Shown one piece after another: positions 1 to 10,680 of a stretch of DNA of 64,000 nucleotides. Below the pieces are notes generated by a model. It was not told where the DNA came from and did not search any database. It saw only the letters and a program-made list of their open reading frames with translations. How positions within the stretch are numbered: position 1 is the stretch's first letter; every line of letters begins with the position of its first letter. Source of the DNA: Selaginella moellendorffii (taxonomy: Eukaryota; Streptophyta; Lycopodiopsida; Selaginellales; Selaginellaceae); contig NW_003314331.1 of the NCBI RefSeq assembly GCF_000143415.4, positions 622,164 to 686,163 of the forward strand, given 5' to 3'. Position numbers and translations under genes: made by a program.

Positions 1-36
1 AGAACTTGGGCGATCGAACAAACGAAGTAGAAGATC

Positions 37-483
37 ATGGCTCGACGGAGGAAGAGCCGGAGCCGGAGCCGGGGTGGCAAGAAAGTCCGCGTGCCAAAGA
101 TGAAACTCGCGGTGCGCGATGCTCTGGCGTCGCTCAAAGCCAAGAGAGGTGTCACAGCTGCGGCGGTGGCCCGGAAGATCAAGAAGAAGTATGGAAACGA
201 TCTCCCCAAGCGCTTCCAGGCCCAGGTGGGGCGATCGCTGCGCGGGCTGGTCCGAGCGGGGCGGCTGGAGCGTGTGCGCGGCCGCTTTGCGGTGGCCACT
301 GGCAAGAGTGGACGAGGCGGGCGACGTAAAAGAGGTGGACGGTCGAGATCGAGATCGACGTCGCGGAAGGGCGGGCGGCGCCGCCGCCGTCGCCGCCGCC
401 GCCGCCGGGGTGGACGGCGATCGCGATCGCGGTCGCGGTCGAGGAAGGGCGGGCGGCGCCGCCGGCGTCGCAGACGCCACTAG
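37..483 (+). CDS. H1-derived protamine-like protein, 148 aa, single exon
   Basis: Likely a sperm-nucleus DNA-packaging protein. Residues 1-16 are an Arg/Ser-rich tail. Residues about 18-90 look like a linker-histone H15 winged helix: an alanine/lysine-rich helical stretch with a GVTAAAVARKIKKKYG segment and a later RSLRGLVRAGRLERVRGRF segment. The last 55 residues are almost only R, G and S, with SRSRSRSR blocks between runs of up to 11 arginines. Ordinary plant H1 tails are lysine/proline/alanine-rich, so the arginine swap is protamine-like. Bryophytes are known to have H1-derived protamines, and lycophytes make swimming sperm, so the role is inferred from composition and lineage. The ATG at 37 is the first in frame and starts the basic tail. 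A possible AATAAA polyadenylation signal is at 652-657. Alternative: an SR-type protein, but the winged helix argues against that. Confidence 0.8.
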   Translation: MARRRKSRSRSRGGKKVRVPKMKLAVRDALASLKAKRGVTAAAVARKIKKKYGNDLPKRFQAQVGRSLRGLVRAGRLERVRGRFAVATGKSGRGGRRKRGGRSRSRSTSRKGGRRRRRRRRRRRGGRRSRSRSRSRKGGRRRRRRRRH

Positions 484-1388
484 AAAATGGTGCGGGCGCA
501 TATTCCTTTGACTCGTTGGTTATTTTTGTGGTTCTTTTACGTGTTTGTGGAGGTTTTTGGTGCAGGAATCAGAGACGCATTCGATGATGAGATCCATGAC
601 ACGAACATCCTTTAATTTTTTCGAAAATGCCACTACTGTGTTCTTTTGACGAATAAAATTTTGAGATTAGATCCGACCTCGAGCTTCTTCCTAATTTCTT
701 CTTTAACTCCTCCGACTTTTTTTTTATCCACGCCCGCCCCATCCGTTTGGAAGTTCCGCTCTAAATTCAGCAACGAATTCATTAGTTTTCGCCTTGCATT
801 GCAGCAAGAAAGGGAAGCAAATCATCGGAGAGGCGGGGCTTTTCGAGCGAAGTAGGTCGTCTCGCGAGCCGACTCTGCGCACTAGACAATTACACACAGT
901 GTTTCGAATTAGAGTTTTCATGAAGAACTTGCAAACTTTGGACTGGGCTGGTGCTTGAAAGGAAAAAAGTAGAAAGAAAGATTGTGATTTCAATGGACCT
1001 CATGTCGTCCAGTGTCTGCTGGCATTTCAGGTAATGAAAAGACGACGTTTAACTTTGAAGCAGCGAACTCTATCTACGACTATGTTCCAGCGCTTCTACT
1101 ACAGATCCCACTTCATTGCGACCAAAAAAGTGGCAGCGTCCAAGGACTGGTATCCAGGGATGAGTTCACAAGCACGGAAAGACTTGAAATTGTAACCCAT
1201 CATCTGGTAAGAAGCTGCAAGGATGATCCCTCTGCGACTAAGGCGTCTGCTGTGGTTAAATTGGAGTTTCGAACGTCCAAGGAGAGTACTGGTAGTCTGG
1301 GCGCCCACTCCCCGGCCTCCACACCAGATCCGATCTGGCTCATTTGGTTCGTATGAATACTGGACGGCGTGCTTGAACGACGTCTCTG
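484..1388. other. 3' flank of the protamine gene; no supported gene
   Basis: The first part is the likely 3' untranslated region, ending near the AATAAA at 652-657. Short open frames at 646-1437 lie on both strands and overlap each other. One stretch at about 1080-1190 looks weakly protein-like, but I do not recognise it and no splice structure supports it. Confidence 0.4.
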
Positions 1389-1439
1389 GGTACATTCTGG
1401 AAAACTTTTCATGGTGAGGCTTATTGCATTGATTCAAGA

Positions 1440-2330
1440 ATTGTTTTAATAACTGGGAAGGAAATTTTGACCTCGTTAAAGTGGATTGTAGAATTATAAA
1501 TTTTTATTAGAGATTATTATCTAAAATAAAATGTACTTTTTATAATAGTAAGATAGAATTGGCTGAAGTAAGAACAGTATAAAAAATAGTTGTGTTTATA
1601 CAGAATTTATAATAACTGCAAGCAAGGTGCTTTAAGTTTTTATGGAAGTAAAATTGCATTTTATGGTATATTTGGTAGTAAATACAAAAATATTTTTCTG
1701 TTATATAGTTTTTTGGGGGTTTAAATATAAATGTAATATAATAAGAATACAGTCAATTTAACCTATTAAAACTCAGTATATAGTATTTAGAAATATTACT
1801 TGATAGGCTGATATAACATTTGAAGTTTTGCTTAATTTTCAAACATTTCAGAGTGATTTTTTCTAAATGTAATGTTCTATTTATTCTTTTATAATTATAT
1901 ATAAATATATTCTTAAACAGCTCAGTTCTATGCAAGTTGATGAGATCCCTTAAAATATTAACCATCCAATTAATAGGAAGCTAGAACTTCTTACATCTTA
2001 AGAATTTAATGAACCATTCTACTTTCTAAGATTTCCTCACCAATCAAATTAATCTAATGCTTTGTGATCCTTTTTATAAAGTCATTTTCTTTGTAATAAT
2101 CAAATGTGCATATTTATTATCAAAATATATTGAACAATAACCAGCTGTTTCTTGATTAAAATGCAAAACTTACGTATCTTTTTGTTATGTGTGTGTACTT
2201 TATTACTTCATATTAAAGCATCTATTTAATTCTATGTAGGCCAGAATAGACGGATTCTTTGTTAGTCTCTATATATAACTTAAATTACAAAAGCACATTT
2301 TAAATATATACTCTGAATATCTATTAATAT
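1440..2330. repeat. AT-rich dispersed repeat, gene-free
   Basis: Strongly AT-rich, without a supported gene. Long stretches match 7800-8620, for example the segments around TTTAAGTTTTTATGG, GATATAACATTTGAAGTT and CAAACATTTCAGAGTGATTTT. It lies upstream of the zinc-knuckle gene in both tandem units. Confidence 0.7.
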
Positions 2331-2797
2331 TGCTGCACGGATTCTTTTGTACTCTTTCTCTTCCTTCCTCTCTCCAGCTTCCCTCCACTTGCTCGGCTTG
2401 TTTGTTCAGGGAGCATTTCCTCCCTTCTCATCTCTCTTTTGCTGAATTGGAGAGTTCTTATGGGACAAATCCTGACCCTTATCTTACTTAAGAATATGCG
2501 TGGTATAAAGGTTAGCGTTTGAGGGTTGCATCAGTGAGATCGATTCGATTGATTCTCCCGCCTGCCAGGTAATCGATCGCCAAGCTCGGTCGCTCATGGA
2601 AACCTAATTATTTGTGCCGCCCAGACTGTGGTCGCGCATCGGAGCTACATCTTGTTCCAAAGCTCTTCTCAAGGCCCTCTTTGATTGCATTGCTTCGTTC
2701 CTCCAGATAAGGGATTAAACGTATCTTAAACGTATCTTTTCAATACAGTAGGGACAAGAACAGCTACCTGTGGGTTCTAGACATTTCCTTTTTGAGG

Positions 2798-3677
2798 ATG
2801 AAGGCTTACGACGGCAGCAGTAGCAACGGGCAGCACAAGAAGGCCTACGGCGGCAGCAGCAACGGGCAACACAATGTGTTCACAAAGGAAAAGCCCAAGG
2901 AGGTGGACATTTTTGCAATCGAGAACCCTGCTGAACGCAGGCGAGCAAGGTAAGCAAGACTGAGTTTGATCTTTACTTGCTTTTGTTTGTAACAGGTACG
3001 AGATCATAGGAACTCATCGTCCGGGTGAGGAGGAGGGCTTACTCGTCGACCAATGCAGAAGATGTAAGCAGAGAGGCCATTGGGAAAGACACTGCAAGGG
3101 GGTAAGAAAGCTCACTTATTTCCCAGATTTGACTTTTTGTTTCTTCTTTTAGCCTGGAGTGGATCCTTTTGCTCATGAACAAAAGAAATGCTACCTCTGC
3201 CTAATGAAGGGACACGATACTTATCAATGTTCAAGAGATCCCCTGCGAAATGAGGACTGGGCAGAGAGGACTTACACTGGACCAATGAAGAGACTTCGTC
3301 TTCAGGTTTGTATCAGTTTCTATTCTCTGTTTCTTTGTATGTTTATTTGTGTACGTTTTCAGGTGGGTTATATCGTTCAGGTAGCAGACTTCCCGCAATA
3401 CCATCCTCGTTTCTGCGTCCAACGGATTGAATACGAACACCTCAAACGGATCTGCAAAAAACATCCAGACTTGGGAATCATGGTTGTGCCTGAGCCACCC
3501 TGTCCTCTTGCGGCCCTTATCTGGGAATATTTTCAGCGACTGGATGAAGTTTTATACGAAGCAGGCCTAGGCTTCGAGTTTTACAGATCCGATGAAGAAG
3601 TGCCTCCAGGGTATGACCGGTATGCGGCTGCAGAAGAAGCATATATTGAAGAATTGAAAAATGAAGCGAAGCATTGA
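2798..3677 (+). CDS. Double zinc-knuckle (CCHC) protein, copy A, 4 exons, 241 aa
   Basis: Exons 2798-2949, 2996-3101, 3153-3305 and 3363-3677 join in frame with GT-AG introns. Exon 1 encodes a low-complexity repeat of about 12 residues (KAYxGSSSNGQxK, two copies here), then a conserved charged stretch ending in FAIENPAERRRAR. Exon 2 carries one CX2CX4HX4C knuckle (CRRCKQRGHWERHC) and exon 3 a second (CYLCLMKGHDTYQC). Exon 4 encodes a conserved C-terminal region without a motif I recognise. CCHC knuckles usually bind single-stranded nucleic acid, so an RNA-binding role is the best guess. The start is the first ATG after the leader and is shared by all copies. The 57-nt third intron has no in-frame stop. 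A broken DEAH helicase copy follows on the same strand. Confidence 0.75.
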
Positions 3678-3865
3678 AAGGTGATGTGTTTTAATAAAGT
3701 AATAGAATAAGTATTATAGATGAGAAGACCTTTATAAGTTATTTTTCGTTTTCATTGATGGGATACTTTTCGCATTAATTAAAACTAGCTAATGTTTATG
3801 TTTAAAACTAGTTTAACGCCTAGAGAGATTCTTTCTGGGAGAGTGAAGAACTCCTCCTTCCCGCT

Positions 3866-6360
3866 CAAGCGTTTTAGGGTTCGCATTGGCGCTGCGGAGC
3901 TGGAAGCGGCGGGCGCTGGATCGTCCCCACAAGAGGCAAGACTGCATTTTGCGAGAAATTTCTGGCCTGAATCTTGGCGTTGTTGGCAGTAGAATCGCCG
4001 AAATCTTTGCTCGCCGCTTCCCTGGTAGAAATCTGGTGCTTTTGTGTCTGTGCCTAGGCAGCGCAGCGATCCATGGGCCTACGCTTTCATCGAGCTGGAG
4101 AGGTCGCAACGCGGTGCTGGTACTCACGAACCGCCGCCGCCGGATGAGGCGTTGGTGCCTGAAACGAAGCTGGTGTTGCGCCATCATTCCAGCCGCGGTC
4201 CAAAGCTTTGCTACCTCGACAAGGCCGCGGACATTGGTCGCTTGAGGAGCTGCGACGCAGTAGAGGGTATCCTAAAGACGATGAGGGAGCAGCACGAAAG
4301 CATTCAGAGGAGGAACAACAAAGTTAAGAACTTTTCACTACACCAGTGGGACAAAGTCCAGCAGGAGCTGCAAGAATCGATCGTTCACTGGAAGCTGCTA
4401 CAGGGACTCGCCTCGACGTTTACATCCTTCATCCTTCAAAATATACGAGCTAATCAGGTACCAACCACAAGCTTTTTTGTTATCTTGGTTTCATCGCATT
4501 AAACTATGAACACTGCTACAGGTCACTGTGCTGATTGGTGAGACTGGCTCTGGGAAGAGCACTGGACTCATGCAGTATTTATGTGATGGTGGTTTATCGA
4601 GCAACGGGAAGTTCCATCGTTTGTACACAGCCTAGGAAAGTAGCAGCATTTGCTCTTGCACGACGGGTTGCCGAAGGATGCCGCTGAGAAGACGAATTCC
4701 ATTGGCCTCTTGGAATACAGGGCTCAACAAGACCTTGCCAAAATGGTACGGATTTACTCCTAGCAGTGCTGAAGGAATGTTTACGCGCACTTGAGAGTCA
4801 TCGTCATGTCAGCTACAGCCGATGCCGAGCTTTTCGTTCTTGGAAGGAATTTCCCGGTTGAGATCCACTACGAACAGCGTGAGACTTCAACCACGTAACA
4901 AGGACAATGGAAAGAGTTTGCGAGCTTCACAAGGAGGCCGATTGAGGGAGATATATTGGCTTTCCTCACGGATATCGAATGGGTCTGCCAGTGATTGGCA
5001 AATACGCCGCGTGCACTTGTGCTGCCTCTTCATGGAAGGCTTCGTCAAGAGGATCAGCAACTGGTATTCGAGGCAGCACCACCTGGTACGGGAAAGATGG
5101 TCTTTGCAACAAATATCGCCGAGACGTCTTTGACGATGCCAGGAATCAGGTACTTCAAAGTTCTTTTACGATAATCTTCCTTGAAGCATGTAGCTGATAC
5201 TCGCTTTCTCGGCTTCTAGGTACGTGGTGGATCCAGGATTGTCAAAGCAAGCCATCTTTGATCACAGACTGGGATGACAACGCTGGAGCTTACGGCAATC
5301 AGTCAAAGCCGCGACTCAAAGAGCTGGTCGTGCAGGGCGCATTAGTTCTGGTGTCTGCTACAGATTGTACAGCGATGAAGACTTTGACGACAATGCTCTG
5401 GTGGGGACTTCGGAAATTTCCCGTTCTCACATGGGGATTATCAAGCTCCTGGCACTAGGCGGATGATGAAGTGAAGAACTGGAGGCTCACGAAAAACTGG
5501 CCAAGATAGGAGTGGAGCCACGGCTAGGCAAGATCATCCTCGACAGCCAGGCTCACTGTTGTGGTCGAGAAGTCAGTACCCTGTGATGACCATCTTCTTC
5601 CGAGCCGGCTCTGAAGAAGCAAGCTCCTGGCAGACCGCCGGAAGATGCGCTGCTGTCATCGGCATGGAGACCTGTTCAGCCTCTTGGACGTGTACCGGGA
5701 ATGGAGCAGCAAGCTCGGCTGATAGCGACAACGAAATGAAGAAGCGCAGATAACACAGTTGACTTTGAAGGTATGCTACTACTCTTCATTCATGTTCCAG
5801 TAGGAAACCACTTTGTGAAGGTATCTCCCAAGGCGTATGGTACGAAGCGAATCGAGATCTCGTCCTGGAGCTTGCAAAGGCAGCTCTAGATAAACTGGTG
5901 GAAGGCGCTCCTTTTGAAGACGGCCTGCTGGACGAAGCTGCAATGAATGCAACCAGAAGGAGCGACAGATCTCACTGACGTCCACTTGGGATGATGAGAG
6001 TTCTGGTTGGAAAATCCGGGGTCGACTTAGCCGGGCTGGAAAAATCAGTGGGAGCTCCAGTGGCATTCCTTGTACGTACATGGGGACGAGGAATGCGTGG
6101 AGAAAGCAAAGCAGGAAGCAGCGTCCTGGAAGAACGAAGCAACCCAGCAGTGGCAGCGATCGTCAACGAGTGCAAGCTCAGGCTGTCAGGAGGTGTTCCT
6201 CGCCGTCGACTTCGCGGCCTTTCAGCAAATGGACGAGCTGTGCAAAGCTTCCGTGGGAGTTTGCGTGGCCACGAGCGGGGGAGCCACAGGTCCGGACTGC
6301 GAAAGCTCATCAGCGATCTTTGTCTAGAGAGCTTACTAGAGATTGAAGCAAAAAGATAAG
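3866..6360 (+). pseudogene. DEAH11/12-type helicase-RBR pseudogene, copy A
   Basis: Remnant of the plant protein type with a DEAH helicase, an HA2 region and C-terminal KH/RING-IBR-RING parts. A telo-box (TTTTAGGGTT, 3872-3881) sits in the promoter. An N-terminal helical region is readable at 4044-4456. After an intron, motif I (IGETGSGKS) is at about 4531. A frameshift near 4610 separates it from the next piece (VCTQPRKVAAFALARRVAEGC), which soon hits a stop. The stretch that should hold the DEAH box is deleted between about 4745 and 4755. Later pieces in shifting frames match motif V (FATNIAETS), HA2 and, at about 5800-5985, a helical C-terminal stretch (LVLELAKAALDKLVEG). A KH-like stretch follows at about 5990-6170. 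With so many breaks no helicase can be made. The family call is firm for the helicase core, weaker for the C-terminal parts. Confidence 0.8.
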
Positions 6361-6368
6361 TAGTTTGC

Positions 6369-6376
6369 TATATATA
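6369..6376 (+). promoter_or_regulatory. Likely TATA box of the 238-residue gene
   Basis: TATATATA about 40 bases before the ATG at 6414. Remnants of the same site precede the decayed copies near 15990 and 17055. It suggests that the gene has its own promoter rather than being the helicase's last exon. Confidence 0.45.
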
Positions 6377-6413
6377 GCATTAGGTTTACTCAGCCCTCTT
6401 CAGCGACGACACA

Positions 6414-7130
6414 ATGGAGGAGGCTGCTTTGGAGTTGCTGCGGTTCTACGTTTCTCACTTCGATCTTCCCACAGTGAGAATAGCTCCTGTAAAGAAGCAA
6501 AACGCACGCAGGCAGGAGTTCATAAAATGGCATTCTAGTGCCCAATCTTTTCGTTTGATGGGCCTTCTCCCCAAGGAGGAACTTCCTCCTGATTTGCGAC
6601 GCTTTGGGTTTGATACTTCTCCGGAGGCTCCACCGCCCACAAGGGCACCACGCCCTGTGGCGCCTACTTGCTGGGGTCGTTCACGACCCGAGTACGAGCG
6701 CCTCAAGGCTGCATATGACACAAGAGTGCAAGCGATGGAAGACATGTATCGTGCGGCAAGGGATGCCTGGGATGTTCAACACCGAAATAGAGTCCGCCAG
6801 CAAGCTGTTGTTTCAAGGTTCAGGGCTCTTATTGAGAGCCACAGAGGGGCACCTCAGTTGCACGTGCTAGGTGCTTCTTTCCAACATAGTGGCAAGGTGG
6901 AGACTCGTTTTGATGGTCTCTATGTGGTTGTGGATGGTGGGGAAAGGTTCCTCTGTCTTACTCCAGAAGAGATCTTCCCTAGTGGTGTGCAGGAGATCCC
7001 TTTGTTTGGGATATGCAGGATTGGCGACATTAATCATGAATTTTACTCCTGGGTTATGTCGAAATTCGAGGTAGGTCATGTGGTGAAGTATCCGGATTAC
7101 ATACGAGAGTACCCACACGGCATACCATAA
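6414..7130 (+). CDS. Protein of unknown function, single exon, 238 aa
   Basis: An unbroken 239-codon frame starting MEEAALELLRFYVSHF. I do not recognise the family. Visible parts: an N-terminal helical, basic region (1-65); a proline-rich linker (about 70-90, with APRPVAPTCWGRSRP); a charged helical stretch (about 92-140); and a C-terminal half with a hydrophobic strand pattern around FDGLYVVVDGGERFLCLT. There is no signal peptide, membrane segment or known motif. It starts 54 bases after the last helicase remnant, behind its own TATA-like site, and AATAAA-like signals follow near 7170. Two other copies at 16229-16998 are heavily mutated, so this is the only open one here. It may be lineage-specific or a domesticated transposon gene. 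Confidence 0.6.
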   Translation: MEEAALELLRFYVSHFDLPTVRIAPVKKQNARRQEFIKWHSSAQSFRLMGLLPKEELPPDLRRFGFDTSPEAPPPTRAPRPVAPTCWGRSRPEYERLKAAYDTRVQAMEDMYRAARDAWDVQHRNRVRQQAVVSRFRALIESHRGAPQLHVLGASFQHSGKVETRFDGLYVVVDGGERFLCLTPEEIFPSGVQEIPLFGICRIGDINHEFYSWVMSKFEVGHVVKYPDYIREYPHGIP

Positions 7131-7944
7131 ATGCTCCCTCTCTACTGTCAACTGTAAATTGTTCTGTGGTAATAAAAGTATAATAAAGCTAATGTTTCAA
7201 TATAAAATGTAAACAGTAAAGAATAATGTGTCCATTTTAGTTGATAGAAAATTGCTATATCACTTTCTTGCCCAAGAGAAATCTGAAATGAGCAATCAAG
7301 CACATAGAGGAATGGAACTGGCTTGCGTGTGTGTGATAGTGTGTGCCACACTTGGCACGCACACGCTGGACGAAATGGGAGACAAAGACCTCCTCCTAGA
7401 GCTCTCCATAAAGAAATTCTGTCTTCACATCGAGCTAGTGAGCTACTTGTCCTAATGTGCATTTGAAGTCTGAGAATCGCATGGACACAAATATTTTGCA
7501 GCAGTAGCTGAACTCTGTCAAGCAGGCTCTTCTCCATAGGCAAAACAATGGCGTGCAGCTATGGAGGAGGAGTACCATTCGCAGCAGGCAGGAAGGAGGG
7601 TGGTCAGCACGAATGCTGTTCAGGCTCAAGCTTGATGCTGCTGAGGTGCTGCGCTACAAAGATTGCTTTGTAGCAAGAGGACTTTCCCAGGTGGCAGGAG
7701 TTGATTTCTCATAAACATTTCCTCTAGGTGCATTTTGGAAAACTTGTCATGGTGAGGCTTACAATCTCCAATCTTCCACTGTGCATTAGATCTAATAAGT
7801 GGAAAGGAGATTTTGACCTAGTTCATCAGCATAAAGTAAATTAGAGGGATTGTTATAAATGTTTATTAGAGATTACTATTAAAAAGAAAATGTATTTTTT
7901 TATACTAGTAAGGATAATTTGCTACGGGTTGCATGTAACAACGC
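7131..7944. other. 3' flank of the 238-residue gene; end of unit A
   Basis: No supported gene. A stretch at 7385-7450 resembles 34195-34245 on the same strand. A stretch at 7684-7726 resembles the reverse complement of 34290-34335. So pieces of this flank were also copied beside the zinc-knuckle pseudogene at 34.7 kb. The unit A/unit B boundary is at about 7727. Confidence 0.4.
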
Positions 7945-8254
7945 TTGGTTTGCTTAATAGTAGTATCATTCCTACTTATTAATCCAATTGATCAAATAAA
8001 AAATTAGAATTATAAAAATATTTATAATTTATAAATACATGCTATCAACCATTAGATGGTAGAATAAAAAAGAATATACTAGAAAGCGTTTAAGAAAGTT
8101 TATAAATTATAAACATGGTTATAAATCATAAATACAAGATTAATCTAAATAAATAACAACCATTGGATGGTAAAATATCCTAGAATATCCAAGAATATTT
8201 TAAATATATCCACTACCATCCCAGTCCCTTTACAGGTTTGCTTAAGCAAACCAA
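7945..8254. mobile_element. Candidate MITE, about 310 bp
   Basis: The 13-bp ends TTGGTTTGCTTAA and TTAAGCAAACCAA are perfect inverted repeats. The right end sits in an 18-bp palindrome (GGTTTGCTTAAGCAAACC, 8235-8252). The matching place in unit A (about 1560-1590) lacks this sequence, so it looks like an insertion into unit B. No coding capacity. A clear target-site duplication was not found. Confidence 0.5.
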
Positions 8255-8850
8255 AAAATAGTTATGTTTACAAAATTTAATAGTAACTGCAACCAAGGTG
8301 ATTTAAGTTTTTATGGAGGCAAAATTGCATTTATGGTATATTGGGTAGTAAATACAGAAATAGTTTTTCTGATATATAGCTTTTTTGGGTTTAAAATTTA
8401 AATGTAATACAATATGAATGCAGTCACTTTAAGCTATAAAAAGTCACTGTATAATATTTAGAAATATTACTTGATAGGTTGATATAACATTTGAAGTTGT
8501 TCTTAATTCTCAAACATTTCAGAGTGATTTTATCTAAATCTAAAGTTCCATTTGCTATTTTATAATTATGTATAAATATTTTCTTAAACAGCTCGATTCT
8601 ATGTAGGTCGTTGATTAGATGCCTTCAAATATTGACCATCCAATTAATAACATATTTCCTAACCACAGAACAAAAAATAGAGCGTTATTGTATTGGAATG
8701 CCAAACTGGGAATAGATATGGAGCATTATAAAAGTAAAATAAAATATAAAAACATTATTTCTATGCATGTATTAATTTATATAAAGCATTTTAAAGGTCT
8801 AGTTAAACTATAGTCAATATTTATAAATGTTTTAATTAGAAAAATTATAA

Positions 8851-8853
<3 letters not shown>

Positions 8854-8935
<82 letters not shown>

Positions 8936-8950
8936 TGTATATGTATATAT
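8854..8950. repeat. Microsatellite (TA)n followed by (TATG)n
   Basis: About 55 bases of alternating TA run into about 40 bases of TATG repeats. This is a simple-sequence repeat inside AT-rich intergenic DNA. Confidence 0.95.
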
Positions 8951-10580
8951 TCTATTTTGTTGTTTACTTCTTAGCAAATTGGGCCCAAACTGTCTGGAAG
9001 GGGTATAGTCCTTATAAAACTTAAATACAACAAACCATAATTGCTGCAAAGCAGTATAATTTTTTAAATATAAAAGTCCAACTTTTAATGATATATATCT
9101 TAAAGCTATAAAGAAATATAAATATGATTTTTATTTTAGATTCCCATGTCTAACACCAAGTTTGTACATACTCTTTGTTCCACCTATGTCTTCATCTCGT
9201 GAATTTCCTCAGCTCTTCTAATATCTAAGGATTTCATAATTGCAAAATGTATTAGGCAATAAAAAACAACTGTATCAATCTCCTTTCAGCATTCTCCCAC
9301 CCTTTCTTATATATGATAGAACTAATTCTCAAATATAACAATTCTAGTATATATATTAGTATAGATATGAATTGTATATGATACCTTTATTAATGTATTT
9401 GCTATCTGATGTGTCAATATCATTTACCACAACTCTAACCACTTTTTGTAGAAATGTTTCAATTTATTAGTTGGAGTTTTATCCTCAACTATTTGGAACA
9501 ATCATAATGTCAAAGTCGAACTTCTTAAGATATATATAAAGGAAGAATAAATCATCCATTTTTGTAGGCTAAAAATGCTAGCCTTTAAGAAACTTTCTTC
9601 TCTTGTCTTTGATAATATTTGTTCTTCTGTGGAATGTAGCACCTTTGTGATATTAATGATGTAAATTGTTAGGCAGAAATGTTACCACAGCAATCTTTAC
9701 ATGAGTGTAAACACCAGCAATATATATATATACACATCATTGAATTCTACATTGTCTACACATGGACCTATATATAGGTTGAAAGCATCAATATGTTTTG
9801 CAATTAGGAAAAAATGTATGTTTTAGAAATAAATATGCTTAGTAAAATGGATTTATGTTCCTCTATAATGTTCCATTTAACTTTTCTACCCGGTCAAACT
9901 CTAGTTGACTGTTTATTTTAGTTTATTGGTCTTTTAGCATAAATATTGCATTGAGAAGACAAAAAACAAAAACTCAAAAGGAATCAATTGTAAATTACAA
10001 GTAAACGTATCAGTCTATAGGTAAAATTCAAAAATAATATGCATTACTTTTTCTAAAAGCCAGATAATAATTCTGTGTGTGTATTTTACTATTCATTCTA
10101 ATTTTTTTTATAAAATTAAAACATCTATTTAATTTTATTTAGACCAGCATAGACTCTATATGTAACTTAAACCACAATAGCATATTTTAAATATATACTC
10201 TGAATATCTACGAATATTGCTGCTGGATTGTGGATAAAATAAACCTTTAAGTGGATTCTTTTGTACTCTTTCTCTTCCCTCCACTTGCTTGGCTAGTTTG
10301 TTCGGGGAGCATTTACTCCCTTCTCATCTCTCTTAAGATTACTATCGTTGCTGGGACAAATCCTGGCCGTTCGTTCGATATGCAACTTCAGAATATGCTT
10401 GGTATAAAGTTAAAAATTTGTGTTATAAGAATATAAAAATTTAAGCATACGTGTGTGTCATTTACTCAGTTTTTTAAAAAGTAAATTGAAACTATAACTT
10501 AATTATCATCCAAAAATTATTCATCTCTAAGTTTTGTAAATACATGTGTATATATATATGTATTACCCTGCCTAGATTAT
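8951..10580. other. AT-rich intergenic DNA, no gene seen
   Basis: Long AT-rich stretch without a credible frame. The part at 10090-10330 matches 2170-2410 of unit A (CTTTCTCTTCC and flanks), so it is the upstream end of the cassette. The rest may be degenerate transposon sequence. Confidence 0.5.
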
Positions 10581-10680
10581 NNNNNNNNNNNNNNNNNNNN
10601 NNNNNNNNNNNNNNNNNNNNNNNNNNNNNNNNNNNNNNNNNNNNNNNNNNNNNNNNNNNNNNNNNNNNNNNNNNNNNNNN
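10581..10680. other. Assembly gap (100 N)
   Basis: Exactly 100 N bases, the usual placeholder for a gap of unknown size. Unit B may therefore be longer, or joined differently, in the real genome. Confidence 1.

Larger units (their letters stand above)
1389..7726 (+). repeat. Cassette unit A (head-to-tail duplication)
   Basis: The sequence GGAAAACTT.TCATGGTGAGGCTTA occurs at about 1400 and again at about 7738. From there both copies continue through a related AT-rich block, a zinc-knuckle gene, a DEAH-helicase copy and a 238-residue gene or its remnant. The spacing of about 6.34 kb defines unit A. The homology is read by eye; unit B is longer because of insertions in its AT-rich part. Confidence 0.75.

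Noticed and set aside
1012-1437. Overlapping frames of 64-114 codons on both strands
   Set aside because: No motif, no conserved splice plan, and mutual overlap; at most a gene fragment.
8854-8950. Regular repeats that could suggest a CRISPR-like array
   Set aside because: Simple TA and TATG microsatellite without spacers, in a plant genome.
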